Positions 8,629 through 16,733 of a DNA stretch of 64,000 nucleotides are shown here, one piece after another. Origin of the DNA: Halorubrum laminariae (lineage in GTDB: Archaea; Halobacteriota; Halobacteria; Halobacteriales; Haloferacaceae); NCBI RefSeq assembly GCF_024494655.1, contig NZ_JANHDL010000012.1, forward strand, positions 1 to 64,000, read 5' to 3'. The notes under the pieces were generated by a model that had not been told where the DNA came from, did no database searches, and saw nothing but the letters and a program-made list of their open reading frames with translations. The translations under genes were made by a program, and so were the position numbers. The first letter of the stretch is position 1; each line of letters begins with the position of its first letter.

Positions 8629-9561
8629 TCAGTCGTCGGTCTCGCCGATCATCGAATTGAACGTCTTCTCCGCCCACATTACCGCATACGACGCGCCGCG
8701 ATCCCTGTAGGCTGCGGTATCGAGCGCGGCGAACGGCGCGGGCAGATCCAGCCCGTGTCGGACCGCCGAGCACGCGTACTCGGTCGCGCTCGCGAAGTCC
8801 GTTTCGCCGCGAGCGACCTCGGCGGGGAGGTTCCCGAGACGCCCCTCGAGGCGGTCGCCGGCGTCGACCCACGCGTCGAACAGTCGAGGGCGGGGAACCG
8901 GGTGAGAGTTCGTTGGATCCGGCGCGTCGGTCGCCGTGTCCGCCCACGAGGCGAACACCTCTCGCGTGTGCAGTCCGACCCACGCGTCGAACAGCGCGGT
9001 CGCGATCTGAAAGACGTCAGCCGGGCTCTGTCCGGTCGTCGATTCTCCCGTCTCCGGGTCGGGGCGGCGAATCGCGGCGTCGAGATCGCGGTACCGCTCG
9101 CCGAAGAACGGGAGGAAACTCTCCGAGAGGTGTGTGGACCCCTCCGTGTGAGTGGGCGGTGTCGCGTCCGGGAGCGCCCCCGGCGCGGGCTCGACCCCGA
9201 TCTGGACCAGCCGGTCGGCGATCAGGAACGCGAGGAAATCGTCCGGCGTCTCCGCTGCTCGGGCTTTGACCAGCACCGCCTGCGGATCCGTCTGAGTAGT
9301 TCGGACGACAGTTCCACCGCCGGGAAGCCCGACGGTGAAGGTGGGTCCCGCATACGTCCGGAGCAGCTCCGGGACCTCGGCCGGAAGCCACTCCGACGGA
9401 AACGAGGCGGGATCAAGGCCGTCGACGAACAGACCAATATCCTCTGCCGCGGCTGGCGGGAGCGTCTCGAAATCGGCGTCGACGTCAAGGACCGGCGAGC
9501 CGGGTGCGTGCTGGTCCCGGACCGCGTCGAGATCGTCGTCGAGCGGGCGGGAGGAGAACAT
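8629..9561 (-). CDS. Conserved haloarchaeal protein of unknown function
   Basis: The 310-residue protein, starting MFSSRPLDDDLDAV, is acidic and mostly helical. No catalytic motif is recognised. Tryptophan- and histidine-bearing conserved-looking stretches include LFDAWVGLHTREVFASWADTA and TEYACSAVRHGLDLPAPF. Its ATG overlaps the TGA of a 29-codon membrane ORF by one base (TGATG at 9559-9563). The two therefore look co-translated, and this protein may work at the membrane with that small partner. Function is not assigned. Confidence 0.75.
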   Translation of the reverse strand: MFSSRPLDDDLDAVRDQHAPGSPVLDVDADFETLPPAAAEDIGLFVDGLDPASFPSEWLPAEVPELLRTYAGPTFTVGLPGGGTVVRTTQTDPQAVLVKARAAETPDDFLAFLIADRLVQIGVEPAPGALPDATPPTHTEGSTHLSESFLPFFGERYRDLDAAIRRPDPETGESTTGQSPADVFQIATALFDAWVGLHTREVFASWADTATDAPDPTNSHPVPRPRLFDAWVDAGDRLEGRLGNLPAEVARGETDFASATEYACSAVRHGLDLPAPFAALDTAAYRDRGASYAVMWAEKTFNSMIGETDD

Positions 9562-9650
9562 CAGCCGAAGACGTACGAGAGGATGATGAGAACCGACACG
9601 ACGGCCGAGACGCCGATCGTACCGAGCACGATCTGAGTTGCTTTGTTCAT
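9561..9650 (-). CDS. 29-residue single-pass membrane microprotein
   Basis: On the minus strand an ATG at 9648-9650 opens a 29-codon frame. It encodes MNKATQIVLG, then a hydrophobic span of about 20 residues (TIGVSAVVSVLIILSYVFG) ending at TGA. The stop overlaps the next gene's ATG as TGATG. A TATA-like TTTAAGCG at about 9673-9680 lies at the right distance for a short-leader transcript. Promoter, codon use and coupling support a real gene. Its role is unknown. Confidence 0.65.
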   Translation of the reverse strand: MNKATQIVLGTIGVSAVVSVLIILSYVFG

Positions 9651-9831
9651 GCCTCTCGTCGGATATCCCATCGCTTAAATCCACTCACTCGGCGCGAGTC
9701 GGGAGTGTGGGATGGGACATCCGGGCGATGAGAGTGACGTACAGTTTGACGTACGGTTGTGCGGTCAGGCGACCATGCAGCAATCCACCATGCGGCCAGA
9801 CAGCAACTCGACCGCTCGGACGCAGGATCGG

Positions 9832-9838
9832 TTTTATA
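9832..9838 (+). promoter_or_regulatory. TATA box for the gene at 9862
   Basis: TTTTATA is centred about 27 bp before the ATG at 9862, the spacing expected for a leaderless haloarchaeal transcript. It supports 9862 rather than the upstream in-frame ATGs. Confidence 0.6.
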
Positions 9839-9861
9839 CTGACGCTCGGAGTGATCACGGT

Positions 9862-10338
9862 ATGCGGATTCGCGACGCACTGGAGTCCGACAGCGACGCC
9901 ATCGCCGCGGCGACCGATCGACCGCGGAGCGTCGTGATCGACACCATCCACGACCGATCGGTTCGGGTAGCGGTTACGGACGGGGAAGAGGGGCAGTCGA
10001 ACGAGGATTCCGAATCGAACGAGGATTCCGAGTCGAACGAGTTCGACCGAAATTCCGACGAAGAGGAAGTGATCGGATTCATCGCGTTCGACGCGCGCGC
10101 GGACACGGTCCACGTGAGTGACTTCGCCGGGGACGATGCCGTAGTCTCCCGGTTGCTCGATGCGCCTCGCCGATTCGCGAACCGGGAGGGAATGGATCTC
10201 GAGGTCGTCGTCCGGGTCGACGACGACCGTTCGATGGTATCCGAGATGGGCTTCGAAGCCGTGGGGTCAGGGCCGCGGTTCGGCGGTCGAGAGACCGTCC
10301 GATACCGGATCGAGGCGGACGAACTCGACGTGAAGTAA
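9862..10338 (+). CDS. GNAT-like acetyltransferase domain protein
   Basis: The 158-residue protein opens with MRIRDALESDSDAIAAATDRP, a typical GNAT first strand and helix. Its core continues EEVIGFIAFDARADTVHVSDFAGDDAVVSRLLDAPRRFA and ends in a strand pair (MGFEAVGSGPRFGG). The acetyl-CoA loop is weak, so activity is uncertain. A hydrophilic insert with a tandem SNEDSE repeat (DNA about 9998-10040) interrupts the fold. The gene converges with lysC. Confidence 0.65.
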   Translation: MRIRDALESDSDAIAAATDRPRSVVIDTIHDRSVRVAVTDGEEGQSNEDSESNEDSESNEFDRNSDEEEVIGFIAFDARADTVHVSDFAGDDAVVSRLLDAPRRFANREGMDLEVVVRVDDDRSMVSEMGFEAVGSGPRFGGRETVRYRIEADELDVK

Positions 10339-10343
10339 TCGTG

Positions 10344-11525
10344 TCAGTCGAATCGCTGCTGGACGATTTCGAGCGCGTCTTCCCGGTCGTCCCAGTCAAC
10401 GAACACGGCGACGGACGTGGCGCTCGTGATGAGGTCGATGATGTTGATGTTGGCCTCCGCGATCGGTGCGATGATGTCCTGAATGACGCCGGGGCGGTTA
10501 GGTAGTTCTCCGCCGGTCACGCGGATGACCGCTATCGGATCGGCGACGGTTACGGACGAGAGGGTCTCGTCGGTGACGACCGCCTCGTGGAGCAGCGCCT
10601 CGGCGGTCTCGGCCATGTCGACGTCGACGTAGAATGTGACCGAGTCCATGCCGGAGGCGACCGCGTCGATGTTGATATCCTCTTCGCGGAGCGCGCTCGC
10701 GAGCTGTGAGAGGATTCCGGATCGGTTTCGGATCGCTCGCCCGGCGATCGTGAGACACGCGAGCGGCTCCTCGCGCATGTCGATCAGGCTCTCGAACTGG
10801 CCCTCGATGCGTGTGCCGCCACGGAGCAGGTCACCGTGTTGGTAGTGGACGACCCGAACGTCCAGGTCCTCGTCCTTGTACGAGAGCGCCGACGGTGCGA
10901 CCACCTCCGCGCCACGGAACGAGAGATTCCGAAGTTCGTCGACCGTGATCTGGCCGACGTTTCGCGCCCCCTCAACGACGCGCGGGTCGCCGGTCATCAC
11001 GCCCTCGACATCGGTGACGATCACGACTTCGTCCGCGTCCATGTAGTTGCCGAGCATGACGGCGGTCGTGTCGGAGCCGCCGCGACCGAGCGTGGTGACG
11101 TTGCCGTCGTGGTCCTCGGCGAGGAACCCGGTGATGATCGGGACGACACCGTCCATCCGCGAAGCGATCTCCTTCGCGCGCTTTTTGGTCTCCTCGATGT
11201 CGACCTCGCCGACCTCGTTCGTGATGACGGGCCAGTCCGGATGGCCGGGCTCCAAGAACACCGCGTCGATGCCGCGGACTGAGAGCGCCGCCTTCAGCAT
11301 CCGGACGCTCGTCCGCTCGCCCATCGAAACGATCTCCGCTCGGTCGGCGTCGTCCGTCTCGAAGGTGATGTCGTCGAGGAGGTCGTCGGTCGTTGACCCC
11401 ATGGCGCTCGCGACGACAGCGATCTCGTGACCGGTCTCAACCGCGTTCGCGACCGAATCAGCGGCGCGCTCGATCCGGTCACCGCTCCCGAGGCTTGTCC
11501 CTCCGAACTTGGCGACTACGCGCAT
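10344..11525 (-). CDS. lysC: Aspartate kinase
   Basis: Aspartate kinase phosphorylates aspartate, the first step to threonine, methionine and lysine. The 393-residue protein has KFGGTS at residues 6-11, the kinase motif TLGRGGSDTTAV and VTDVEGVMTGDPR. Two C-terminal ACT domains follow (starting near ACLTIAGRAIRNRSGILSQ and IRVTGGELPNRPGVIQD), which usually bind lysine or threonine for feedback inhibition. The start is MRVVAKFGG; the preceding open frame is a low-complexity leader. The upstream region holds a 17-bp direct repeat. Confidence 0.96.
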   Translation of the reverse strand: MRVVAKFGGTSLGSGDRIERAADSVANAVETGHEIAVVASAMGSTTDDLLDDITFETDDADRAEIVSMGERTSVRMLKAALSVRGIDAVFLEPGHPDWPVITNEVGEVDIEETKKRAKEIASRMDGVVPIITGFLAEDHDGNVTTLGRGGSDTTAVMLGNYMDADEVVIVTDVEGVMTGDPRVVEGARNVGQITVDELRNLSFRGAEVVAPSALSYKDEDLDVRVVHYQHGDLLRGGTRIEGQFESLIDMREEPLACLTIAGRAIRNRSGILSQLASALREEDINIDAVASGMDSVTFYVDVDMAETAEALLHEAVVTDETLSSVTVADPIAVIRVTGGELPNRPGVIQDIIAPIAEANINIIDLITSATSVAVFVDWDDREDALEIVQQRFD

Positions 11526-11871
11526 GCGGACACCCCGCGGAACTCGTTCTGCTCGTGATGGGACTCGTTCTGCTCGTGAACGTCGTGAACTGTCCTTGAT
11601 TCCACGAGAAACGCACGGGGGGTGAAGCATCGTCGAACCGACGGGGAACTCGACCGGAAGCCGCCGTCCGCAACGTGATCGGTAAACATGCGCACCAATA
11701 TCAGGGGGAGCCGCATAACTGTGTCTTCTTCGACATTGGAAGGAAAAATGACAAATACGCAAAATATAGACGAGATGATTGGAGAGAAATAATACATACG
11801 ATCTTTTTTGAGAGATCAAGTCGAACGAATATCAGTTACAGCGATAAGAGGTACCGGAACAGCAAGATGAA
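11526..11871. other. lysC 5' region and AT-rich gap before oapC end
   Basis: This 346-bp gap holds a 17-bp direct repeat (11542-11558 and 11563-11579, period 21) just upstream of lysC. An overlapping minus-strand frame of 57 codons (11516-11689) ends inside lysC. The part from 11720 to 11871 is AT-rich, with a GATC...GATC hairpin around a T6 run near 11800-11820, a possible terminator. No convincing gene is present. Confidence 0.45.
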
Positions 11872-12540
11872 CTACTCGTTGTCGATACCCCACGCGTCGG
11901 GCATCTCGATGACGTACCGCCCGTCCTCTTGGAGCGAGATGATGTACTCCTGTCGGTCGTACAGCTCCATCAGATTGAGCTCGTACTGTCCCGGACTCAC
12001 GATCCGAATGCTCTCGAACTGCTCGTTGAGTTCCGCCCGGAGGTTGTCGATATCCGGCCTCGATTCCTCGGGTAGGCCGGAGTCGTTCGAATTCGCGGCC
12101 TCGGAATCCGGAGAGTCAGAGGTATCGCGGCTCGCTCGGTCGAGTTCATCGGGGGAGACGACATCAGAGCGAGCGCTCGCCTGAGCGGTGTCCTCTTCGG
12201 TGCGTTCGCGGATCTGCTCAGAGTCGTCCGTAGACGCATCGTCAGGTGGTGAAGGCGTGGAGTTCGAGGCTGACGCAGACGGAGGCGCTGTAGACGACGT
12301 ATCGGAAGCGGACGACGTGTCAGAGGCGGACGACGTGTCGGAAGCGGTCGGCTGAGTCGTCCCAGCGGTCGACTGATTGGGTCCAGTCGGTTGGTTTCGA
12401 TCAGAGGTGGTGTCCTCCGGATTCGACGTGCTCTCCGGTTTGAACTGGAACTTGTTTCCACCGCAGTCCGGGCAGCCGGAAAGCATCTCTTTGGAGCCAT
12501 CGGGGAACGTCCGGCCGCAGGTGGTGCATTGGTGTGGCAT
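11872..12540 (-). CDS. oapC: Origin-associated zinc-ribbon protein OapC
   Basis: The 222-residue protein starts MPHQCTTCGRTFPDGSKEMLSGCPDCGGNKF, a four-cysteine zinc ribbon. A long Ser/Thr/Asp-rich linker (about residues 40-150) and a compact C-terminal domain (IRIVSPGQYELNLMELYDRQEYIISLQ) follow. This is the OapC/ArvC arrangement of a family found beside haloarchaeal orc1/cdc6 origins. It is the last of three same-strand genes leading away from the origin, 79 bp after oapB. Its molecular role is not established; the link to origin function is by conserved position. Confidence 0.85.
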   Translation of the reverse strand: MPHQCTTCGRTFPDGSKEMLSGCPDCGGNKFQFKPESTSNPEDTTSDRNQPTGPNQSTAGTTQPTASDTSSASDTSSASDTSSTAPPSASASNSTPSPPDDASTDDSEQIRERTEEDTAQASARSDVVSPDELDRASRDTSDSPDSEAANSNDSGLPEESRPDIDNLRAELNEQFESIRIVSPGQYELNLMELYDRQEYIISLQEDGRYVIEMPDAWGIDNE

Positions 12541-12619
12541 TTATTTGGTGGATTGTGGGGTCGCTGGGATCTGTGTTGGCGGCGGCGTCTAGCCGAGTGA
12601 ATTTCGTCGTGTGCGTTCG

Positions 12620-13054
12620 TTATTTGCGAGAGACGAGGGTACTGATGAGGTTCTCGTCTTTATGTAGTGTCTCGATGCGGTTGGCCGGACCGATGACGGT
12701 GAGTTTCTGTGCCGACTCGCGTCCCATCAGCTTATCGAGGAAGCTCTGGTCGTTTGCCTCAGCTTTGGGGTAGGTTTCGATCTCGATCCCGGTGAAGTCG
12801 TCGGGACTGATCTCGGTCATCGTCACCTCGATCAGCTTCGATTCCTCGTCCGGAGAGAGGCCCTCCTCTAAGATGACTATGTTGCCGTCGCGGACGCCGT
12901 CGAGGATGAGCCGGATCTTCTCCATGCCGGTCAGCCCCTGCATTCGAGCCCCGCTTATCATGTCGATACGGACGCCGCTATCGGACTCCCCGTCGGACGG
13001 GGGGCCGTCAGCGGGAGCATCACCGCCGTCGACGTTGGGGGTAGGTCCAGGCAT
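12620..13054 (-). CDS. oapB: Origin-associated protein OapB (DUF2073)
   Basis: The 144-residue protein has a glycine- and proline-rich head of about 28 residues. The DUF2073-type core follows: RIDMISGARMQGLTGMEKIRLILDGVRDGNIVILEEGLSPDEESKLIEVTM. It ends in LTVIGPANRIETLHKDENLISTL. Its ATG overlaps the stop of oapA by one base (TGATG near 13052-13056), so the two are co-translated. The family is known as OapB/ArvB and accompanies the Era-like GTPase in archaea. Biochemical function is unknown. Confidence 0.88.
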   Translation of the reverse strand: MPGPTPNVDGGDAPADGPPSDGESDSGVRIDMISGARMQGLTGMEKIRLILDGVRDGNIVILEEGLSPDEESKLIEVTMTEISPDDFTGIEIETYPKAEANDQSFLDKLMGRESAQKLTVIGPANRIETLHKDENLISTLVSRK

Positions 13055-13695
13055 CAGCCGAAGTACTCCGCGATCTTCGTGTACACTTCGTCCATGTTCT
13101 CGCCTTCGAGCGCCGACAGCGGAATCGTCTCGTGTTGCGGGAAGGCATTCGCGATCTGTTTGACATCCGAGTCGGGGAGATCCGTCTTGTTGGCGAGGAT
13201 GAGCGCGGGCAAGTCCTGTGACTCGATGATCCCAATGAGCATCGTGTTCACTTGGGTGAACGGATCGGTCGTGGAGTCGAGCACGTAGATGACGCCGTCG
13301 ACATCTTCACGCAGCCAGTGCATCGCCTCCGCGACACCCTCCGTAGCCTCGCGAGAGCGACGGACGGCGTCGTCTTTGTCCATGTCGTGGTCGAGGAACT
13401 CCTTGTAATCGACTTTCGTCGTCACGCCGGGCGTGTCGACAATGTCGATCGTGACTTTCCTCCCGTTCCGTTCGATCTCGACGTTTTCTTTGCGACGAGC
13501 GCGTCGAGTTTCGTGTGGAATGTGGCTCTCCGGCCCGACGGCGTCTCCGGTCCAATCACGCGCGATCCGGTTTGCTAAGGTCGTTTTTCCGGCGTTCGGC
13601 GGTCCGTAGATCCCGATTCGTTTGGGTTCCTCGGCCGCGAACAGCCCGTCCGTGACCCGTGATATACTGTCTTTGAGATTCGTTAGCAGTCCCAT
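13054..13695 (-). CDS. oapA: Era-like GTP-binding protein OapA
   Basis: This small Ras-like GTPase has 213 residues from MGLLTNLKDS. G1 is GPPNAGKTT, the switch region holds TRRARRKENVEI, G3 is DTPG and G4 is NKTD, so nucleotide binding should be intact. An ATG four codons earlier (13707) is possible. It is the first gene of the oapA-oapB-oapC operon and faces the origin region directly. In haloarchaea this GTPase sits next to orc1/cdc6; whether it acts in replication, membrane or ribosome work is not settled. Confidence 0.88.
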   Translation of the reverse strand: MGLLTNLKDSISRVTDGLFAAEEPKRIGIYGPPNAGKTTLANRIARDWTGDAVGPESHIPHETRRARRKENVEIERNGRKVTIDIVDTPGVTTKVDYKEFLDHDMDKDDAVRRSREATEGVAEAMHWLREDVDGVIYVLDSTTDPFTQVNTMLIGIIESQDLPALILANKTDLPDSDVKQIANAFPQHETIPLSALEGENMDEVYTKIAEYFG

Positions 13696-13977
13696 CCTGA
13701 CCTCCAAATTCTGTGTTCTCTCCCGAACACTCCGTGCCGCGTGGTATCACTCGACACAATGTATCTGCCGACGGTTCGGGGAATTGTCGTAGAATCCACG
13801 CCCCTCTCACTTAACAACTGCGTCAGACACACCGAACCGAGTCGAGGGACGACAGGACGGACATCGTCTTGGCAGTGAGACGGTAGGCCGTTCTGCGATT
13901 TGTGGGACGTTCCACGATTCGCGGATTGTGTTCGCAGTCAACAGATTCTGTCGTCTGCAGATCGTATTATCTCTCCA

Positions 13978-14008
13978 CCCCCACCCCCTTCATTTCGACT
14001 GGAAACAC
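13978..14008 (-). other. Origin recognition box, left (ORB-L)
   Basis: On the minus strand it contains TTCCAGTCGAAATGAAGGGG followed by GTGGGGG. It shares the 13-bp core CGAAATGAAGGGG with ORB-R. The G-rich tail points away from the AT-rich centre. Confidence 0.85.
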
Positions 14009-14040
14009 GGACAGGTGGGTGGGGTATGAGGCGGTTGGTT

Positions 14041-14165
14041 AATCTTGGTAACACATCGTCCTTGAATTATTAAGAATTCTCTTACAATATAATTATATAG
14101 AGCACTGAGGGTACTGTTGTACAATATATCATATAAATATTTCTGTTATAATATTCGAGTTTTGG
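14041..14165. other. Duplex unwinding element (AT-rich)
   Basis: The block between the two ORBs is markedly AT-rich in a GC-rich genome, with runs such as AATTATTAAGAATTCT and ATATATCATATAAATATT. Its position between inverted ORBs marks it as the likely melting site. Confidence 0.75.
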
Positions 14166-14186
14166 ACCCCCTCCCCTCTAATTCCT

Positions 14187-14218
14187 GTTCCACACGAAAT
14201 GAAGGGGTGTGGGGGGTG
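14187..14218 (+). other. Origin recognition box, right (ORB-R)
   Basis: GTTCCACACGAAATGAAGGGG followed by a TGTGGGGGG tail matches ORB-L in the core and in the G-string but is inverted relative to it. Orc1/Cdc6 bound here and at ORB-L would face each other across the AT-rich block. Confidence 0.85.
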
Positions 14219-14228
14219 CGAATAATAC

Positions 14229-14271
14229 TGTTATTCTGTCTGTTATTCTGTCACAATACTGTTATTCTGTC
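14229..14271 (+). repeat. Triple 12-bp repeat beside the origin
   Basis: TGTTATTCTGTC occurs at 14229-14240, 14241-14252 and 14260-14271. The second and third copies are part of a 19-bp unit that includes ACAATAC. The cluster lies just outside ORB-R, on the orc1 side. Confidence 0.9.
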
Positions 14272-14821
14272 ACAATATACTATACTGCTAGCGGTTACGT
14301 CTTCCATCAGCAGATACGGAACCACGCCATCCGCGACTACTACTCACACGACTACGGAAATCGGCCTACTCCCTACGACCAACATCGCAGACTCACCGAC
14401 TGGAAAAACCGGATCTGGTGTTCTCAGAAGTCTCGGCACACCCTTCTCAACGGACTGTCTCGAAAATACACAGGAACACCGGGAACACAGAACGACCGGC
14501 GACAGAACGGCCACAAGACAGGGCAGTTGAACTGGTAGGGGAACGGCGAACGTCGCTTCAGGAAGCCTCGAAGCTTGACCCCGGGATAGGTTCACGCTGT
14601 GAGTACTGCATTCCGGATCGAACTACCCGTCGATCGTGACGACTTGATCCCAGCGTTTCGGGTCTGGAGAGCAACACTTTTGTGCCATCTATTCGTCTGG
14701 TTCGACTGCATCAACTCGACGCATTGAACGATTGCAACCGTTGAATGTCACGGATTCAGGGCAGTACACGGTGTACTGTATCCGCGCGTGCGGATCTTCC
14801 ACCTGAAACAGAGGGGTTCAC

Positions 14822-16615
14822 ATGGACGAAGGCGAACACACATCGCAGGCGGGTGAATCGGGAGAGGACAACCAGGCTAGCGAGGGTTCGTCTGGAGTTA
14901 ACACAGACACCGATGTCGATGCCGATCCCGACACCGGTTCCGACCCTGACGGCGATACCGAACTTGACCCTGACGAATCGTCATCTCCGTCGTTATCGTC
15001 GAGTTCGTCATCCTCCTCGTCGACAGTCTCGTCGTCATCGTCGAATCCGGATTTTGAACCGGATCGCGATTCCACTCCGAGCGATTCCACACCCACCCCG
15101 GCTACTTCAAGCGATTCAACTGGCACCTCTCCCGATGCCACCGAAGCAAATGTCGATCTCGGTAGCAGCGGTAGGGACCGATCGTCTCCAGATGTTGACT
15201 TCGACGGCGTCGTCCTCGACGACGAATCGGATAATCAAGGGCTGTTCGACGATCTTCTTTCGGGTGAACCCATCTTCGAGAACAAAGAGGTCTTGCGTCC
15301 GTCGTACACCCCACACGAACTCCCCCACCGAAACGACCAGATAAACCGAATGGCGACGATTCTCGTCTCCGCCCTTCGCGGCGAGACCCCGTCCAACATC
15401 CTCATCTACGGCAAGACGGGAACCGGAAAGACCGCCTCCGCGAAGTTCGTCTCGCAGGAACTCGAATCGACATCACAGAAGTACGACGTACCATGTGAAG
15501 TCGAGTACATCAACTGCGAGGTAACCGACACCCAGTATCGCGTGCTCGCACAGCTCGCGAACACCTTCATCGAAAAGAACCAGCAGGTTATCGCCGACCG
15601 ACTCGACCGCCTGCGAGACCTTCGTTCCGCGGCGGACGATGATCCCACAACGCTCTCGGACACGAAGTTTTCGACCGTTGACGACCTCGAAGCCCAAATC
15701 GCGGAGTTCGAGGCCGACGCCGAGGAGATGGAAGAGGTCCCGATGACCGGCTGGCCCACCGACCGCGTCTACTCCACGTTCTTCGAGGCTGTCGACTACC
15801 ACGAGCGCGTCGTCGTGATCATGCTCGATGAGATCGACAAGCTCGTCGAGAAGAGCGGCGACGATACCCTGTATAACCTCTCGCGAATGAACTCCGAGCT
15901 CGATCGATCGCGGATCTCTATCATGGGCATTTCGAACGACCTGAAGTTCACCGATTTCCTCGATCCCAGAGTCAAATCGAGCCTCGGCGAAGAAGAGATA
16001 GTCTTCCCGCCGTACGACGCGAATCAGCTTCGGGACATCCTCCAGCACCGCGCTGACATCTCATTCAAACAGGACGCGCTCACTGACGACGTGATCCCCC
16101 TGTGTGCGGCCTTCGCCGCCCAAGAACACGGCGACGCCCGCCGCGCGCTCGATCTCCTTCGTACGGCCGGCGAACTCGCCGAGCGCTCACAGGCGGAGAT
16201 CGTCGCCGAAACCCACGTCCGGAAGGCGCAGGACAAGATCGAACTTGACCGCGTCGTCGAGGTCGTCCGGACTCTCCCCACGCAGAGTAAGATCGTCTTG
16301 TTCGCGGTTATCCTTCTCGAAAAGAATGGGGTCCACAACATCAACACCGGCGAGGTGTTCAACATCTACAAGCGGCTGTGCGAAGAGATCGACGCCGACG
16401 TACTCACTCAACGCCGCGTCACCGACCTCATCAGCGAACTCGACATGTTGGGAATCGTCAACGCCGTCGTCGTCTCGAAGGGACGTTACGGCCGGACCAA
16501 GGAGATGGGTCTCTCAGTTCCAGTAGAAGAAACGGAGGCTGTCCTCCTTTCTGACTCCCGGCTTGGCGACATCGAGAACGCCCAACCGTTCGTTCAGGCC
16601 CGTTTCGACAACTGA
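14822..16615 (+). CDS. orc1: Orc1/Cdc6 replication initiator
   Basis: Orc1/Cdc6 binds ORBs and starts replication. The 597-residue protein has an acidic Ser/Thr/Asp-rich head (about residues 1-145, with a serine run at 58-74), then an AAA+ ATPase and a C-terminal winged-helix domain. Walker A is GKTGTGKT (197-204), Walker B VVIMLDEIDK (331-340) and sensor 1 GISND (369-373). A coiled insertion (about 256-310) lies between the Walker motifs. The head makes it much longer than the roughly 400 residues of many archaeal Orc1 proteins. It diverges from oapABC across oriC1 and is most likely the initiator for this origin. Confidence 0.95.
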   Translation: MDEGEHTSQAGESGEDNQASEGSSGVNTDTDVDADPDTGSDPDGDTELDPDESSSPSLSSSSSSSSSTVSSSSSNPDFEPDRDSTPSDSTPTPATSSDSTGTSPDATEANVDLGSSGRDRSSPDVDFDGVVLDDESDNQGLFDDLLSGEPIFENKEVLRPSYTPHELPHRNDQINRMATILVSALRGETPSNILIYGKTGTGKTASAKFVSQELESTSQKYDVPCEVEYINCEVTDTQYRVLAQLANTFIEKNQQVIADRLDRLRDLRSAADDDPTTLSDTKFSTVDDLEAQIAEFEADAEEMEEVPMTGWPTDRVYSTFFEAVDYHERVVVIMLDEIDKLVEKSGDDTLYNLSRMNSELDRSRISIMGISNDLKFTDFLDPRVKSSLGEEEIVFPPYDANQLRDILQHRADISFKQDALTDDVIPLCAAFAAQEHGDARRALDLLRTAGELAERSQAEIVAETHVRKAQDKIELDRVVEVVRTLPTQSKIVLFAVILLEKNGVHNINTGEVFNIYKRLCEEIDADVLTQRRVTDLISELDMLGIVNAVVVSKGRYGRTKEMGLSVPVEETEAVLLSDSRLGDIENAQPFVQARFDN

Positions 16616-16733
16616 CTGCCACGGTCACGACACACTTATCCGATCGCTTTCAGACACGCCGTTTCTCCCACTCACAGTACACGCTTCTCGGGCACACTCC
16701 CGGAACACACGCCTCACGCACTCAATACACGCT

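Larger units (their letters stand above)
13696..14821. other. Replication origin region (oriC1 type)
   Basis: This 1.1-kb gap separates the divergent oapABC and orc1 genes. It holds two long origin recognition boxes in opposite orientation (13978-14008 minus, 14187-14218 plus), an AT-rich block between them (14041-14165) and a triple 12-bp repeat (14229-14271). This is the known layout of haloarchaeal oriC1: inverted ORBs with terminal G-strings flanking a duplex unwinding element next to orc1/cdc6. Open frames within it do not look coding. Confidence 0.9.

Noticed and set aside
14229-14271. Possible CRISPR-like array
   Set aside because: Three copies of 12 bp with no regular spacers and no cas genes; this is an origin-side repeat.
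14117-14639. Short open frames inside the origin region
   Set aside because: They cross the ORB and AT-rich elements, have non-haloarchaeal codon use and no ribosome site or TATA box at the right distance.
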